From DASXYU01 sp036502295 (GTDB taxonomy: Bacteria > Actinomycetota > Actinomycetes > Mycobacteriales > Jatrophihabitantaceae), in NCBI GenBank assembly GCA_036502295.1, contig DASXYU010000063.1:1-52734 (forward strand): a stretch of 52,734 nucleotides of DNA, written 5' to 3'. The notes beneath the pieces were generated by a model. That model saw nothing but the letters and a program-made list of their open reading frames with translations. It had not been told where the DNA came from and did not search any database. Positions 1 through 8,377 of the stretch are shown here, piece by piece. The position numbers and the translations under genes were made by a program. Within the stretch, counting starts at the first letter, position 1. Every line of letters starts with the position of its first letter.

Positions 1-1
1 C

Positions 2-1216
2 GCGATCAAGCCCGTGCCCGAGCCCGAGAAGTTGTACCGCCAGATCACCGAGGTGCTCGAGGATTCCGTCGAGAAGCACATGCGCGCCGACGTAACCGTC
101 GGCTCGTTCCTGTCCGGCGGCATCGACTCGACCGCGATCGCGGCACTGGCCAAGCGGCACAACCCCGATCTGCTCACCTTCACCACCGGATTCGAGCGCG
201 AAGGGTTCAGCGAGATCGACGTCGCCGCCGAGTCGGCGGCGGCGATCGGCGTCGAGCACATCACCAAGGTCGTCACTGCCGAGGAGATGATGGAGTCGCT
301 GCCACTCATCGTCTGGTACCTCGACGACCCGGTCGCCGACCCCGCGCTGGTGCCGCTGTATTTCATCGCCCGCGAGGCGCGCAAACACGTCAAAGTCGTC
401 CTCTCCGGCGAGGGCGCCGATGAACTCTTCGGTGGCTACACGATCTACCGCGAACCGATCTCGCTGCGCCACTTCGAGATGCTTCCCCAGGGCCTGCGCC
501 GCGGTCTCGGCGCCCTCTCGGCACGCATCCCCGAGGGTGTCCGTGGCAAGGACCTGCTGCGCCGCGGCTCTATCGGAATCGAGGAGCGCTACTACGGCAA
601 CGCCCGCATCTTCCGTCCTGAGGAGATGGCCGGTCTGCTGAGGACGTACGACCCGGCCGTCAGCTACACCGACGTCACGGCGCCGCACTACGCGGCGACG
701 ACGCACCTCGACGGTTCGACGCGGATGCAGTACATCGATCTCTTCACCTGGCTGCGGGGCGACATCCTCGTCAAGGCCGACAAGATGACGATGGCGAATT
801 CGCTCGAGCTACGGGTGCCGTTTCTCGACACCGAAGTCTTCGCGGTGGGCTCCTCGATCCCGACCGACCTCAAGATCACTGACGAGACGACGAAGTACGC
901 GCTGCGCCGCGCACTCGCCGAGATCGTTCCGCCGCACGTCCTCAACCGGGCGAAGCTCGGCTTCCCGGTGCCGATTAGGCACTGGCTCAAGGACGTGATG
1001 TACGACTGGGCCCGGGCGATCATCACAGACTCCGGCGCGGAGGAGTACATCGACAGGACGGCGGCGCTGGCGTTACTCGACGCGCACCGCGACGGGCCGC
1101 ACGACTACTCGCGCAAGATCTGGACGCTGCTCGTCTTCCTGATCTGGCACGGCATCTTCGTCGAGAAGCGCATTGAGATCACGGCTCCCGAACCGGTGTA
1201 CCCGGTTCGTCTCTGA
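2..1216 (+). CDS. asnB: asparagine synthase (glutamine-hydrolysing), 3' part
   Basis: This is the C-terminal ATP-dependent synthetase half of a class-II glutamine amidotransferase that makes asparagine from aspartate, glutamine and ATP. The PP-loop motif SGGIDSTA lies near the start, followed by LSGEGADELFGGY and the KADKMTMANSLELRVPFLD block typical of AsnB. The frame is open to the left edge (A-I-K-P before the first GTG at 14), so the gene begins outside the window and the N-terminal glutaminase domain with its Cys2 is not seen; full-length relatives are about 640 residues. The next gene, on the opposite strand, is an adenosine-kinase-like PfkB protein, the same neighbour as in M. tuberculosis Rv2201-Rv2202c. 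Family assignment is very secure; a cell-envelope amidation role known for some actinobacterial AsnB proteins is possible but not shown here. Confidence 0.93.
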   Translation, partial: AIKPVPEPEKLYRQITEVLEDSVEKHMRADVTVGSFLSGGIDSTAIAALAKRHNPDLLTFTTGFEREGFSEIDVAAESAAAIGVEHITKVVTAEEMMESLPLIVWYLDDPVADPALVPLYFIAREARKHVKVVLSGEGADELFGGYTIYREPISLRHFEMLPQGLRRGLGALSARIPEGVRGKDLLRRGSIGIEERYYGNARIFRPEEMAGLLRTYDPAVSYTDVTAPHYAATTHLDGSTRMQYIDLFTWLRGDILVKADKMTMANSLELRVPFLDTEVFAVGSSIPTDLKITDETTKYALRRALAEIVPPHVLNRAKLGFPVPIRHWLKDVMYDWARAIITDSGAEEYIDRTAALALLDAHRDGPHDYSRKIWTLLVFLIWHGIFVEKRIEITAPEPVYPVRL

Positions 1217-1230
1217 TTTCGAGAGGGCCG

Positions 1231-2205
1231 CTACCGCTTGAGATAGGGCTCGATCTCGGCGGCACTGTCGTCGCCGTAGGACTCGGCCAGGCGCTTGGTG
1301 AAATCGTCGGGGTCGATCTCGTACTCCTGGGTGCCCATCGTCTCGAGGACGATCGTGGCCAGCAGGCCGCCGATCTCGGCCGAACGCTCCCACGACAGTC
1401 CCCACTCGCGGCCGGTGAGCAGGCCGGCGCGGAAGGCATCACCGACGCCAGTGGGGTCGACCTTGGCCCGCTCCTTCGCCGCGCCGACGCGAACGGTGTC
1501 GAAGTCGCGGCCGGTGATCTCGACGCCGTCGGCGCCGAGGGTCGTGATCTGCACGTTCACCATCGTGCGGATCTCGGCCTCGGTCAGACCGGTCTTCGAC
1601 TCCAGCAGACTCTTCTCGTAATCGTTCGTGAAGAGCATGTCGGCGCCCTCGACAAGTTTGATCAGCTGGTCGCCGTCCGACCATGCGATCTGCTGACTCG
1701 GGTCTGCGGCGAAGCGGTAGCCGCGTTCGCGGCATTCCTCCGTGTGCTGGAGCATCGCGGCCGGGTCGTACGCGCTGAGGATGACGAGGTCGGCGCCGGT
1801 TGCCTGCCATGCGGGCTGCAACTCGATGAAGCGCGACTCGGCCATGGCGCCCGTGTAGAAGGTTCCGAGCTGGCACATCTCGCTGTCCGTGGTGCAGACG
1901 AAACGCGCCGTGTGCCGCGTCTCGGAGATATGGATGAAGCGTGTGTCGACGCCGTGGCGATCAAGCCAGGCGCGGTACTCGGCGAAGTCCTCGCCCACCG
2001 CGCCGATCAGCACGGGGCTGCCGCCGATCTGGGCCATCGCGTAGCTGATGTTCGGCCCGCAGCCGCCGCGCCGGATCTCCAACTCGTCGACGAGAAAGCT
2101 GAGGCTGACCTTGTGAAGTTGGTCGGGCAGCAACTGCTCGGAGAACTTCCCGGGGAAGCGCATCAGGTGGTCGGTGGCGACGGAACCCGCAACAAGAACT
2201 GGCAC
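1231..2205 (-). CDS. adoK: PfkB-family sugar kinase, adenosine kinase type
   Basis: The product is a ribokinase-fold kinase resembling mycobacterial adenosine kinase (Rv2202c), which phosphorylates adenosine to AMP. It opens with VAGSVATDHLMRFPGKF, has the RGGCGPNISYA glycine-rich substrate region, and ends with the PfkB signature DPTGVGDAFRAGLL containing the catalytic Asp and anion hole. I chose the GTG at 2205 because it gives 324 residues, the length I recall for Rv2202c, and places the conserved VAGS near the N-terminus. The longer reading from GTG 2247 runs into one arm of an inverted repeat and adds residues that do not look conserved. It is transcribed toward the convergent asnB end and follows erpA. 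Related PfkB kinases accept other nucleosides or sugars, so adenosine is inferred. Confidence 0.85.
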   Translation of the reverse strand: MPVLVAGSVATDHLMRFPGKFSEQLLPDQLHKVSLSFLVDELEIRRGGCGPNISYAMAQIGGSPVLIGAVGEDFAEYRAWLDRHGVDTRFIHISETRHTARFVCTTDSEMCQLGTFYTGAMAESRFIELQPAWQATGADLVILSAYDPAAMLQHTEECRERGYRFAADPSQQIAWSDGDQLIKLVEGADMLFTNDYEKSLLESKTGLTEAEIRTMVNVQITTLGADGVEITGRDFDTVRVGAAKERAKVDPTGVGDAFRAGLLTGREWGLSWERSAEIGGLLATIVLETMGTQEYEIDPDDFTKRLAESYGDDSAAEIEPYLKR

Positions 2206-2227
2206 GGAACAGAAGGTTACAGACACG

Positions 2228-2299
2228 ACAGGGCCTAGATGTGCCACCGCTCCGGGCGGTCAGGCTTGATCCCTGCGCGGCGGCACATCTAGGCCCTGT
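2228..2299. repeat. 18-bp perfect inverted repeat between erpA and adoK
   Basis: Arm 2228-2245 and arm 2282-2299 are perfect reverse complements, and four more pairs form inside after one mismatch (2247-2250 with GCGG). The loop is about 26-36 bases and no T-run follows. It sits downstream of the erpA stop and upstream of the adoK start, so it could terminate or attenuate erpA transcription, or act as an RNA processing hairpin in an erpA-adoK transcript. Confidence 0.7.
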
Positions 2300-2342
2300 T
2301 GAGCCGTTCTTCAGTTCTTGGTGCGGGCTCCCGTTGAGCTAA

Positions 2343-2729
2343 TTAGCCGCAGAAAGAGTTACCGCAGGCACAACCGCCGGAGGCGTTCGGGTTGTCGATG
2401 GTGAAGCCCTGCTGCTCGATCGTGTCGGTGTAGTCGATCGTGGCGCCGCCCAGGTAGGGAGCGCTCATACGGTCGACAACCACCGGAACCTCGTTGATGG
2501 AGAGCTCGACGTCGCCATCGAGGCTGCGCTCGTCAAAAAAGAGCTGGTACTGCATGCCCGAACAACCACCGGGCTGGACTGCGACGCGCAGACGCAGGTC
2601 GGCGCGGCCTTCCTGCTCAAGGAGCAGGCGCACCTTGCCTGCAGCGGCTTCGGTGAGGGCAAGCGTGGAGGGGACGGTCTCGGGAGCAGAAATGATCTCG
2701 AGGGTGTCGCTGGGCTGCGTGGCGGTCAT
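2343..2729 (-). CDS. erpA: HesB/IscA/ErpA-type iron-sulfur insertion protein
   Basis: This A-type carrier of 128 residues delivers Fe-S clusters to apo-proteins. The three conserved cysteines are present: one in QPGGCSGM and two in the C-terminal CACG motif, with a fourth Cys two residues from the end. DRMSAPYLGGATIDY and GFTIDNPNASGGC match the mycobacterial Rv2204c family. The start is the ATG at 2729, preceded by AGGAG with good spacing; the longer reading to 2771 adds an unconserved tail. The neighbours, adoK downstream and DUF3043 divergent, repeat the M. tuberculosis order. The symbol is by family; SufA/IscA-like naming would be equally defensible. Confidence 0.92.
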   Translation of the reverse strand: MTATQPSDTLEIISAPETVPSTLALTEAAAGKVRLLLEQEGRADLRLRVAVQPGGCSGMQYQLFFDERSLDGDVELSINEVPVVVDRMSAPYLGGATIDYTDTIEQQGFTIDNPNASGGCACGNSFCG

Positions 2730-2889
2730 CCAGTACTCCTGATCAGGCGGCCAGTACGTATCTCGGGGCAACGACGGCGAGCGTCGCAGCTATTCCCCAT
2801 AGTAACGCCCGAAATCGGCCGGGGCAGACATCCGGCTGAGCAGGTCCCTCGACTGCGTCGGCATGCGCCCCATTGTTTACCCTTCTCTG

Positions 2890-3537
2890 GTGAAGCTGCT
2901 TCCTCGTCGCAAGGTCAATGACGCCGCGACCAACTCCGTCTCCGATGCCGACACCGCCGGAGGGGCTGGCGAGGCGCTCCGCGGGAAGGGTCGCGCCACC
3001 CCGAAGCGGCGCGAAGCGGTGCCGACCCGCGGGCCAGTGACCGCCCCGAAGAACCGCAAGGAGGCGTACGCACGGCAGAAGCAGCTCAACCGCGAGGCCC
3101 GCGCCACCGGTCGTGCTGGCGCCGCCAGCCCCAGCGCCGCCAACGCTGCTGCTATGACCCCCGCCGAGCGACGCGCTGCGACACGCAGCGGGGCGATGCT
3201 CGGGCCACGCGACCAAGGTCCGACCAAGAAGCTGGCCCGCGACTGGGTCGACTCGCGGCGGCTCTTCAGCAACTACCTGCTGCTGGTGATGGTGCTCATG
3301 CTCGTCAGCTGGTTCTTCCGCAATCTGGCGATCCTGCAGTTCATCGCCTTCGCCCTATTCCTCGGCTGCGTAGGCGAGTGGATCCTGCTCGGCTTCCGCA
3401 TCCGTAAGGTCGCCGTCAAGCGCGGCATCGCCGAGGGGACGGCGCTGGGTATCGGCTTCTACGCCGGCAGCCGCGCCTACCTACCCCGCCGCTGGCGCAT
3501 GCCCGCCCCGCAGGCCGAGATCGGCGACGAGATCTGA
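2890..3537 (+). CDS. DUF3043 family membrane protein
   Basis: The protein starts VKLLPRRKV, has a long basic and Ala-rich cytoplasmic region with PTPKRRE-like and NRKEAYARQK stretches, then LGPRDQGPTKKLARDWVDSRR, which is the family hallmark. Two adjacent hydrophobic segments follow (about residues 125-165) before a basic C-terminus. It matches M. tuberculosis Rv2206 in layout. Function is unknown. I took the GTG at 2890 because it aligns with the family's MKLL start; an ATG at 2863 is in frame and would add nine residues. It is coupled to the next ORF by a one-base overlap (TGATG). Confidence 0.85.
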   Translation: MKLLPRRKVNDAATNSVSDADTAGGAGEALRGKGRATPKRREAVPTRGPVTAPKNRKEAYARQKQLNREARATGRAGAASPSAANAAAMTPAERRAATRSGAMLGPRDQGPTKKLARDWVDSRRLFSNYLLLVMVLMLVSWFFRNLAILQFIAFALFLGCVGEWILLGFRIRKVAVKRGIAEGTALGIGFYAGSRAYLPRRWRMPAPQAEIGDEI

Positions 3538-3764
3538 TGAGCAGCTGGCTCTGGAGGCTGGAGTCAGCCGACGGAACGGTCGTGGACGAGCAGTCCCCCG
3601 ACAGTGCCGTGCTGCCTGCGAACCCGGCGCACACCAACCAGTCGGATGCCGAGAGCTGGCTGGGTGAGACCTGGCGTCAGCTGGCGGCGGCCGGGGTCGC
3701 GCAGGTAACCCTCTTCGAGGACGAGAAACTCGTCTACGGCCCGATGCCGCTCTCGGAGGCCTGA
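3537..3764 (+). CDS. small conserved hypothetical protein (75 aa)
   Basis: A 75-residue acidic protein whose ATG shares one base with the DUF3043 stop, so it is probably translationally coupled to it. It contains the stretches ESWLGETWRQLAAAGV and VTLFEDEKLVYGPMPL and has no signal peptide or membrane segment. Its last 31 bases overlap the 3' end of the convergent EcfS gene. I recognise it only as the kind of small protein found beside DUF3043 in actinobacteria and assign no function. Confidence 0.65.
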   Translation: MSSWLWRLESADGTVVDEQSPDSAVLPANPAHTNQSDAESWLGETWRQLAAAGVAQVTLFEDEKLVYGPMPLSEA

Positions 3765-4585
3765 GCAGGTTCTGCCTGCGCGAAGGTCACCGCCGGGCGG
3801 AAGTTGGCCCGACGCGCGGCTCGACGGAACGTGACAAGAACGGCGGGGCCGGCGACGACGATGAGGATGAAGTTGGTGACCGCCCGTCCGGTGTCCCAGC
3901 CGAGGCTCGTAGTGGTGTCGAAGACCAGGTAACGGTGCCACTGCTCGACGAAGGACGCAGTGGGGCTGTAGGCGATCGAGCTGGTGGGGTCAACGCTGAA
4001 CGGCCAGAACGAGAGGTTCAGCATGAAGCCGAAGAAGAAGCCCGCGCAGGCTCCGTAGAGCCCGAGAAGCACGATCTCGCGGACGCCGCGGAGCCGTGGC
4101 AGCACCCCGGCGACGAGGCCGACCCATGCGGCGCCGAACATCTGGTAAGGCAGCCACGGGCCCACGCCGCCAGTGATCAGGGCCGAGGCGAACAACGAGG
4201 TGCAGCCGAGGGTGAAGCCGAACCCTGGTCCGTAGACGCGGCCGGCGAGGACGAGCAGGAAGAAGACCGTCTCGATGCCCGCGGTGCCGGCGCCCAACGG
4301 CCGCAACGCCGCGTTGATGGCGGAGAGGACGCCGAGCATCGCCAAAGCTTTGGAGTCGATGCCGCCGTCGGCGATCTCAGCGAAGACGACGGCGAGGACG
4401 AGCAGGAGCAGCAGCCCGAAGATGAGCGGCGGCGTGTAGGCCGCACCGAACTTTCCCGGGGCGACGACGAAGGGCCAGAGGAATGCGACCAGGCCGAGAA
4501 ACGACGCCATCGCGATGGTGAGGACGGTGCGCGGCTGGATTCGGACTGCCGCGGCTCGACGAGCGTCGCACTGCACGGTCGTCAT
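3734..4585 (-). CDS. ECF transporter S component (predicted cobalamin-related)
   Basis: A 283-residue membrane protein with about six hydrophobic segments, the last gene of the riboswitch operon. It corresponds to the substrate-binding S component of an energy-coupling-factor importer. Landmarks are the GAGTAGIETVFFLLVLAGRVYGPGFGF stretch and a small-residue-rich LYGACAGFFFGFMLNL segment. The ATG overlaps the TGA of the fused ATPase by four bases. The riboswitch upstream of the operon implies the cargo is cobalamin, a corrinoid precursor or cobalt. It is the positional equivalent of Streptomyces SCO2325 (CbrT-like in comparative-genomics naming). Substrate is inferred. Confidence 0.82.
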   Translation of the reverse strand: MTTVQCDARRAAAVRIQPRTVLTIAMASFLGLVAFLWPFVVAPGKFGAAYTPPLIFGLLLLLVLAVVFAEIADGGIDSKALAMLGVLSAINAALRPLGAGTAGIETVFFLLVLAGRVYGPGFGFTLGCTSLFASALITGGVGPWLPYQMFGAAWVGLVAGVLPRLRGVREIVLLGLYGACAGFFFGFMLNLSFWPFSVDPTSSIAYSPTASFVEQWHRYLVFDTTTSLGWDTGRAVTNFILIVVAGPAVLVTFRRAARRANFRPAVTFAQAEPAQASESGIGP

Positions 4586-6228
4586 CTCCGCTGCCCCGGC
4601 GGCCGTGCCTGAGCGACCTGCGCGACCGTGAGGTACGGCAGCGGCGCCAGGATCTTGGCGACCTGGGGCGAGAAGGCGGGAGAGGCCGTGATGACGTTGG
4701 CCGTCGGACCGTCAGCGACGATCTCCCCCTGCGCCATCACGATGACCCGGTCGGCGGCGGTCGCGACGAACTCGACGTCGTGCGTCGATACGACGATGGC
4801 CCGTCCTTCCGCGGCGAGGTCATCCAGGATCGCGGTGAGTGCCTGTTTGCCCGGGTAGTCGAGGCCCCGCGTCGGTTCGTCGAGCAGGACGACGGGGGGT
4901 GCGGCGCGAAGCTGGATCGCGAGGACGAGCGCCAGTCGCTGCCCCTCGGAGAGGTCGCGCGGGTGCACCTCGTCGGGGATCCCCGGGGCAAGCCGATCGA
5001 GGAGGTCACGCGCCGAGGGCGCCGAGGAGTCCGTGACGCCCGAGGACTCCGCGTCGGCCTGGTCCAGTTCGTCCTGAACGGTGTCGAGGTAGAGCAGGTC
5101 TGCCGGTGTCTGCGGTACGAGCCCGACCAGCGAGCGTGCCTTCGCGGCCGAGACGTCTGCGGTGTCGAGGCCGGCGGAGCCCGCGCGGAGCGTGCCGCCC
5201 TGTCGTGCGCCCGATCCCTGCAGTGCCCAGAGCAGGGACGACTTGCCCGAGCCGTTGCGTCCCATCAACGCGGTCACCTGTCCCGCGGCGAGCGACACGT
5301 CGACGTTGCGGACCGCGACGAGGTCGCCGTAGCGGACCAGGATCGTGCGTGCGGCGAGCAGCGGCTCGTCCGCGTGCAGCGTGGTGAGTGGTGGTCTCTG
5401 CGGGGGCACCGGCCGATCGGCGAGCTCGGTCCTCAGCGGTTCAGCGGCGCGGCGCGCGTCACGGACCGAGAGCGGCAACGGCTGCCAGCCGGCGAGGCGC
5501 CCCAGTTCGACGACGGGGGGCGCGACGGCGCTCGTCGCCAGAATCTCGGCGGGGGCATCGTCACGAACGCTGCCGTCGCCGGCGAGGTAGAGGATCCGGT
5601 CCGCGTACTGCACCACACGCTCGAGGCGGTGTTCGGCGAGGATGACGGTGAGGCCCAGGTCGTGCACGAGGCGGGTGATCGTCGCGAGGACCTCCTCGGC
5701 CGCCGTGGGGTCCAACGCGGAGGTCGGTTCGTCGAGGACGAGCACCTTCGGGTGCGTGGTGAGGACGGACCCGATCGCGACCCGCTGCTGCTGCCCGCCG
5801 GAGAGCTCGTACAGCGGCCGGTCGCGCAGTTCGGCGAGACCGAGCAGGTCGAGGATCTCCTCCACTCGCTTGCGCATGACATCGGCGGGAACCGCGAGCT
5901 GCTCCATCCCGTAGGCGAGTTCCTCCTCGACGGTGTCGGTGACGAAGCCCGCGGTCGGGTCCTGCATGACGACGCCGATGAGGTCCGCGAATTCGCGCGG
6001 CGGATTGGTGGCGGTGTCGCGGCCGTCGACCACCACCCGTCCTGCCAGCGTCCCGCCGGTGAAGTGCGGCACCAGCCCGTTGATCGCGCCGAGCAGGGTC
6101 GACTTGCCCGACCCTGTGCGCCCCATCAGCAGGCAGAGTTCCCCTTCGGGGATCTGCAGGTTCACGTCCTGCAGCACGGGGTGGTCGGCGTCGGAATAGG
6201 TGACGCTCACATGGTCGAAGACGATCAC
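4582..6228 (-). CDS. ECF transporter fused double ATP-binding protein
   Basis: This 548-residue protein is two ABC ATPases in one chain, the EcfA1-EcfA2 pair that powers an ECF importer. The first half has Walker A LMGRTGSGKSTLL, signature LSGGQQQR and Walker B VLVLDEPTSALDP. The second has LMGRNGSGKSSLL, a divergent signature LSEGQR and VVLLDEPTRGLDY. The start is the GTG at 6228, which overlaps the EcfT stop (GTGA) and precedes the IVFDHVSVTY strand. An upstream extension of the same frame to 6447 is only shadow coding. Assignment is secure from motifs and operon position. Confidence 0.93.
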   Translation of the reverse strand: MIVFDHVSVTYSDADHPVLQDVNLQIPEGELCLLMGRTGSGKSTLLGAINGLVPHFTGGTLAGRVVVDGRDTATNPPREFADLIGVVMQDPTAGFVTDTVEEELAYGMEQLAVPADVMRKRVEEILDLLGLAELRDRPLYELSGGQQQRVAIGSVLTTHPKVLVLDEPTSALDPTAAEEVLATITRLVHDLGLTVILAEHRLERVVQYADRILYLAGDGSVRDDAPAEILATSAVAPPVVELGRLAGWQPLPLSVRDARRAAEPLRTELADRPVPPQRPPLTTLHADEPLLAARTILVRYGDLVAVRNVDVSLAAGQVTALMGRNGSGKSSLLWALQGSGARQGGTLRAGSAGLDTADVSAAKARSLVGLVPQTPADLLYLDTVQDELDQADAESSGVTDSSAPSARDLLDRLAPGIPDEVHPRDLSEGQRLALVLAIQLRAAPPVVLLDEPTRGLDYPGKQALTAILDDLAAEGRAIVVSTHDVEFVATAADRVIVMAQGEIVADGPTANVITASPAFSPQVAKILAPLPYLTVAQVAQARPPGQRR

Positions 6229-7364
6229 GCCTTGGCCTCCACTCGCCGCGGCCGCAGCACCGGCGGTGCTGCGATTCCTGGCAGTGCGGCGACGAGGATT
6301 GCGAGCGTGGGGACGACGGGCAGAGTGGGCCAGCGCAACGGATAGAAGGACGGGTTCAGGTCGGCCGCGCTGTAACCCGCCGATACGAAGAGCAGGACGG
6401 CGCTGAGCACACCGCACGCCGCCACCGCCCACTCCGGCGCCAGCCACGGGTCGGGGCGGTAGCTCGACCGGGTGATACGACGGCTGCCAAGCGCCAGCCC
6501 AGTGCAGCAGAGGGCCGCGCCGGCGACGATCGCCGGTAGCCCGAGGTAGCGGGGTGCGGTGCCGTCCAGCAGCCCGTAGGCACCGGCGCAGAGACCGAGC
6601 ATGCCCGCCAGCATCAGCCCAGCGGTGATCCTTCGGTTCGATGCGGTGGCACGCCCGACTCGGCCGTAGCCGCGCGAATCCATCGCCGCGGCCAGTCGCA
6701 GGGACCGCTCCAGGGCGTCCTCCAACACGGGGATCACGATCGAGCGCAGCACGCGCAGGCCTTTGGCCTTACCTGCCCGAAGCCGCCGCGCGCGGCGCAC
6801 GCGCTGCACCGACTCGACCAGCTGCGGGGCAACGGACAGCGAGACGACCACAGCGACGCCGAGCTCGTACAGGGCCCCGGGCAGTACCCGCAGCGCACGT
6901 TTGGGGTTGGCCAAAGCGTTCGCCGCACCGATGCAGCAGAGCAGGGTTCCGAGGCGTAGCCCGTCGGCGGCGGCCGAGAGGGTCGCCTCCAGCGACACCG
7001 GTCCCCCGATCTGGACGCCGGAGTACCAGTGCGGTGTGGGGATCCGCGGCAGCCTGAAAAGGATGTGGTCCTCCGGGGTGATCGCGGAGGAGAAGATCGA
7101 GCGGAACACCACACGGATCGCTATGACAACGAGCGCGGTGGCGAGGTAGTACTTGAAGGCGCGCGCCCACGGCGCCTCGGTGCGGCGCTGGGTGATGACG
7201 AAGCCGAGGACGGCTAGCACCAGGATCAGTAGGACCGGGTTGGTCGTCCGGCTCACGGCGGTCGCCAGCCCAAGAGCCCAGAGCCACCACGCCACCGGAT
7301 GCAGGGAGCGCGGCACTCGTCGGCTCTCGATCAGCGCGAGCGTCACTGCTTTCGACACCGTCAT
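6225..7364 (-). CDS. ECF transporter T component (CbiQ-like)
   Basis: A 379-residue integral membrane scaffold that couples the ATPases to the S component. It has hydrophobic segments at both ends and a central cytoplasmic region with LRVLRSIVIPVLEDALERSLRLAAAMDSRGYGR; the AMDSRGYG stretch is the Ala-Arg-Gly coupling motif of EcfT/CbiQ. The ATG at 7364 follows GGAGG closely and overlaps the previous stop by four bases. Two or three extra helices near the C-terminus make it longer than minimal CbiQ (about 230-260 residues), as in other actinobacterial members. Confidence 0.88.
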   Translation of the reverse strand: MTVSKAVTLALIESRRVPRSLHPVAWWLWALGLATAVSRTTNPVLLILVLAVLGFVITQRRTEAPWARAFKYYLATALVVIAIRVVFRSIFSSAITPEDHILFRLPRIPTPHWYSGVQIGGPVSLEATLSAAADGLRLGTLLCCIGAANALANPKRALRVLPGALYELGVAVVVSLSVAPQLVESVQRVRRARRLRAGKAKGLRVLRSIVIPVLEDALERSLRLAAAMDSRGYGRVGRATASNRRITAGLMLAGMLGLCAGAYGLLDGTAPRYLGLPAIVAGAALCCTGLALGSRRITRSSYRPDPWLAPEWAVAACGVLSAVLLFVSAGYSAADLNPSFYPLRWPTLPVVPTLAILVAALPGIAAPPVLRPRRVEAKA

Positions 7365-8377
7365 CCTCCGCGCGAAGCGGAAGCCACACGCCTGCGCCGC
7401 GACAGGAGCATCGTCGTTGCGGCGAGAGCGGCCGCAATCGCCAGACCGATGACGAGCGCCCACGGGGAGCCGCGGGAGATGGTCGAACGCTGAGCCACCG
7501 GCATCTGACCCACATCCACGATCGCCGCGGCGGGTGAGGACGACTCCCCCGGCGAGGGGCCGGCCAGCGCGGACGTCGACTCCGTCGGCGACGGCGACGC
7601 ATCCGAGGACGTGGCGGTCGCACGCGGGCCCGGACTCGACACGCCGCTACTCGACGGCACCTCGGATCGCGTGGTCGATGCCGTCGGCGGCGGCGTACTC
7701 GAATAGCTGGCCCGGGGCGATCGGCTCGCAGAGGCGAGGCCCGGAGAAGCCTTGCGGGTCGAAGATGCGTGAGCCATCGGGGCCGACGATGTGACCGGAG
7801 CCGGCGCAGAGGGTGGCTGGGAATTCGTCACCGACGAGGTCGGGGTAGCTGTGGGTGAGGTCGCCGTCGCGGGGCGGACCGATGCGGGTGTGAAGTTGGG
7901 CTTGCTGGTTGCACTGTCGATGTCTGTGGAGGCGAAGGTCCAGAGGTCGATGCTGCCCGGCTGTGGCTGGTAGGCCGTTGCGCCGAGCCTGCTGTAGCTC
8001 CATGTTGTGTCGCCGGCGTTGGCGTGCCAGTACGACCAGCTTCGGGACGAGGGTGGCGTCACGGCGCACGCGTCGTTGCTCGCCGTCGGGTAACCGTCGA
8101 TGCGGCAGATGAACGCGGGGCCATCACGCTGCGTGCCCTCGGTAGTGAACCCTGCCGCGTTCAGCGCGTCGTACCCCGTCGTCGGCGTGGCGTCGCAGCC
8201 CCGCTCGATGTCTCCGGGCGGAAAACCGCGGAAGTCGACGATGACGAGGACGCCGACTGAGGACGTGCACGAGCTGGTCGGGTCGGCCGCAGCAGCAACC
8301 GACCCGACCGTGCTGCTGATGACGCCGGCCATCACCGGCGTCATCAGCAGCGCAAGCGCCGTCCTACGAAAACTCAC
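7361..8377 (-). CDS. secreted, membrane-anchored DUF4430-like protein (SCO2322 family)
   Basis: The 338-residue protein has a signal peptide (residues 1 to about 31), a globular domain of about 130 residues, a Ser/Pro/Thr-rich spacer, and a C-terminal membrane helix followed by RRRR, so it is displayed on the outer face of the membrane. The globular part (VIVDFRG, GYDALNAAGF, FICRIDGYP, WSYWHANAG, PGSIDLWTF) follows the strand order of DUF4430, the beta-domain of transcobalamin/intrinsic factor, and has paired cysteines. It starts at a GTG overlapping the previous stop by four bases. In Streptomyces the same position holds SCO2322. Cobalamin binding is inferred from context and domain resemblance. 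Confidence 0.82.
   Translation of the reverse strand: MSFRRTALALLMTPVMAGVISSTVGSVAAAADPTSSCTSSVGVLVIVDFRGFPPGDIERGCDATPTTGYDALNAAGFTTEGTQRDGPAFICRIDGYPTASNDACAVTPPSSRSWSYWHANAGDTTWSYSRLGATAYQPQPGSIDLWTFASTDIDSATSKPNFTPASVRPATATSPTATPTSSVTNSQPPSAPAPVTSSAPMAHASSTRKASPGLASASRSPRASYSSTPPPTASTTRSEVPSSSGVSSPGPRATATSSDASPSPTESTSALAGPSPGESSSPAAAIVDVGQMPVAQRSTISRGSPWALVIGLAIAAALAATTMLLSRRRRVASASRGG

Noticed and set aside
4780..6345. A 521-residue plus-strand open frame
   Set aside because: It is antisense to the fused EcfA gene, whose Walker and signature motifs are intact; composition is typical shadow coding.
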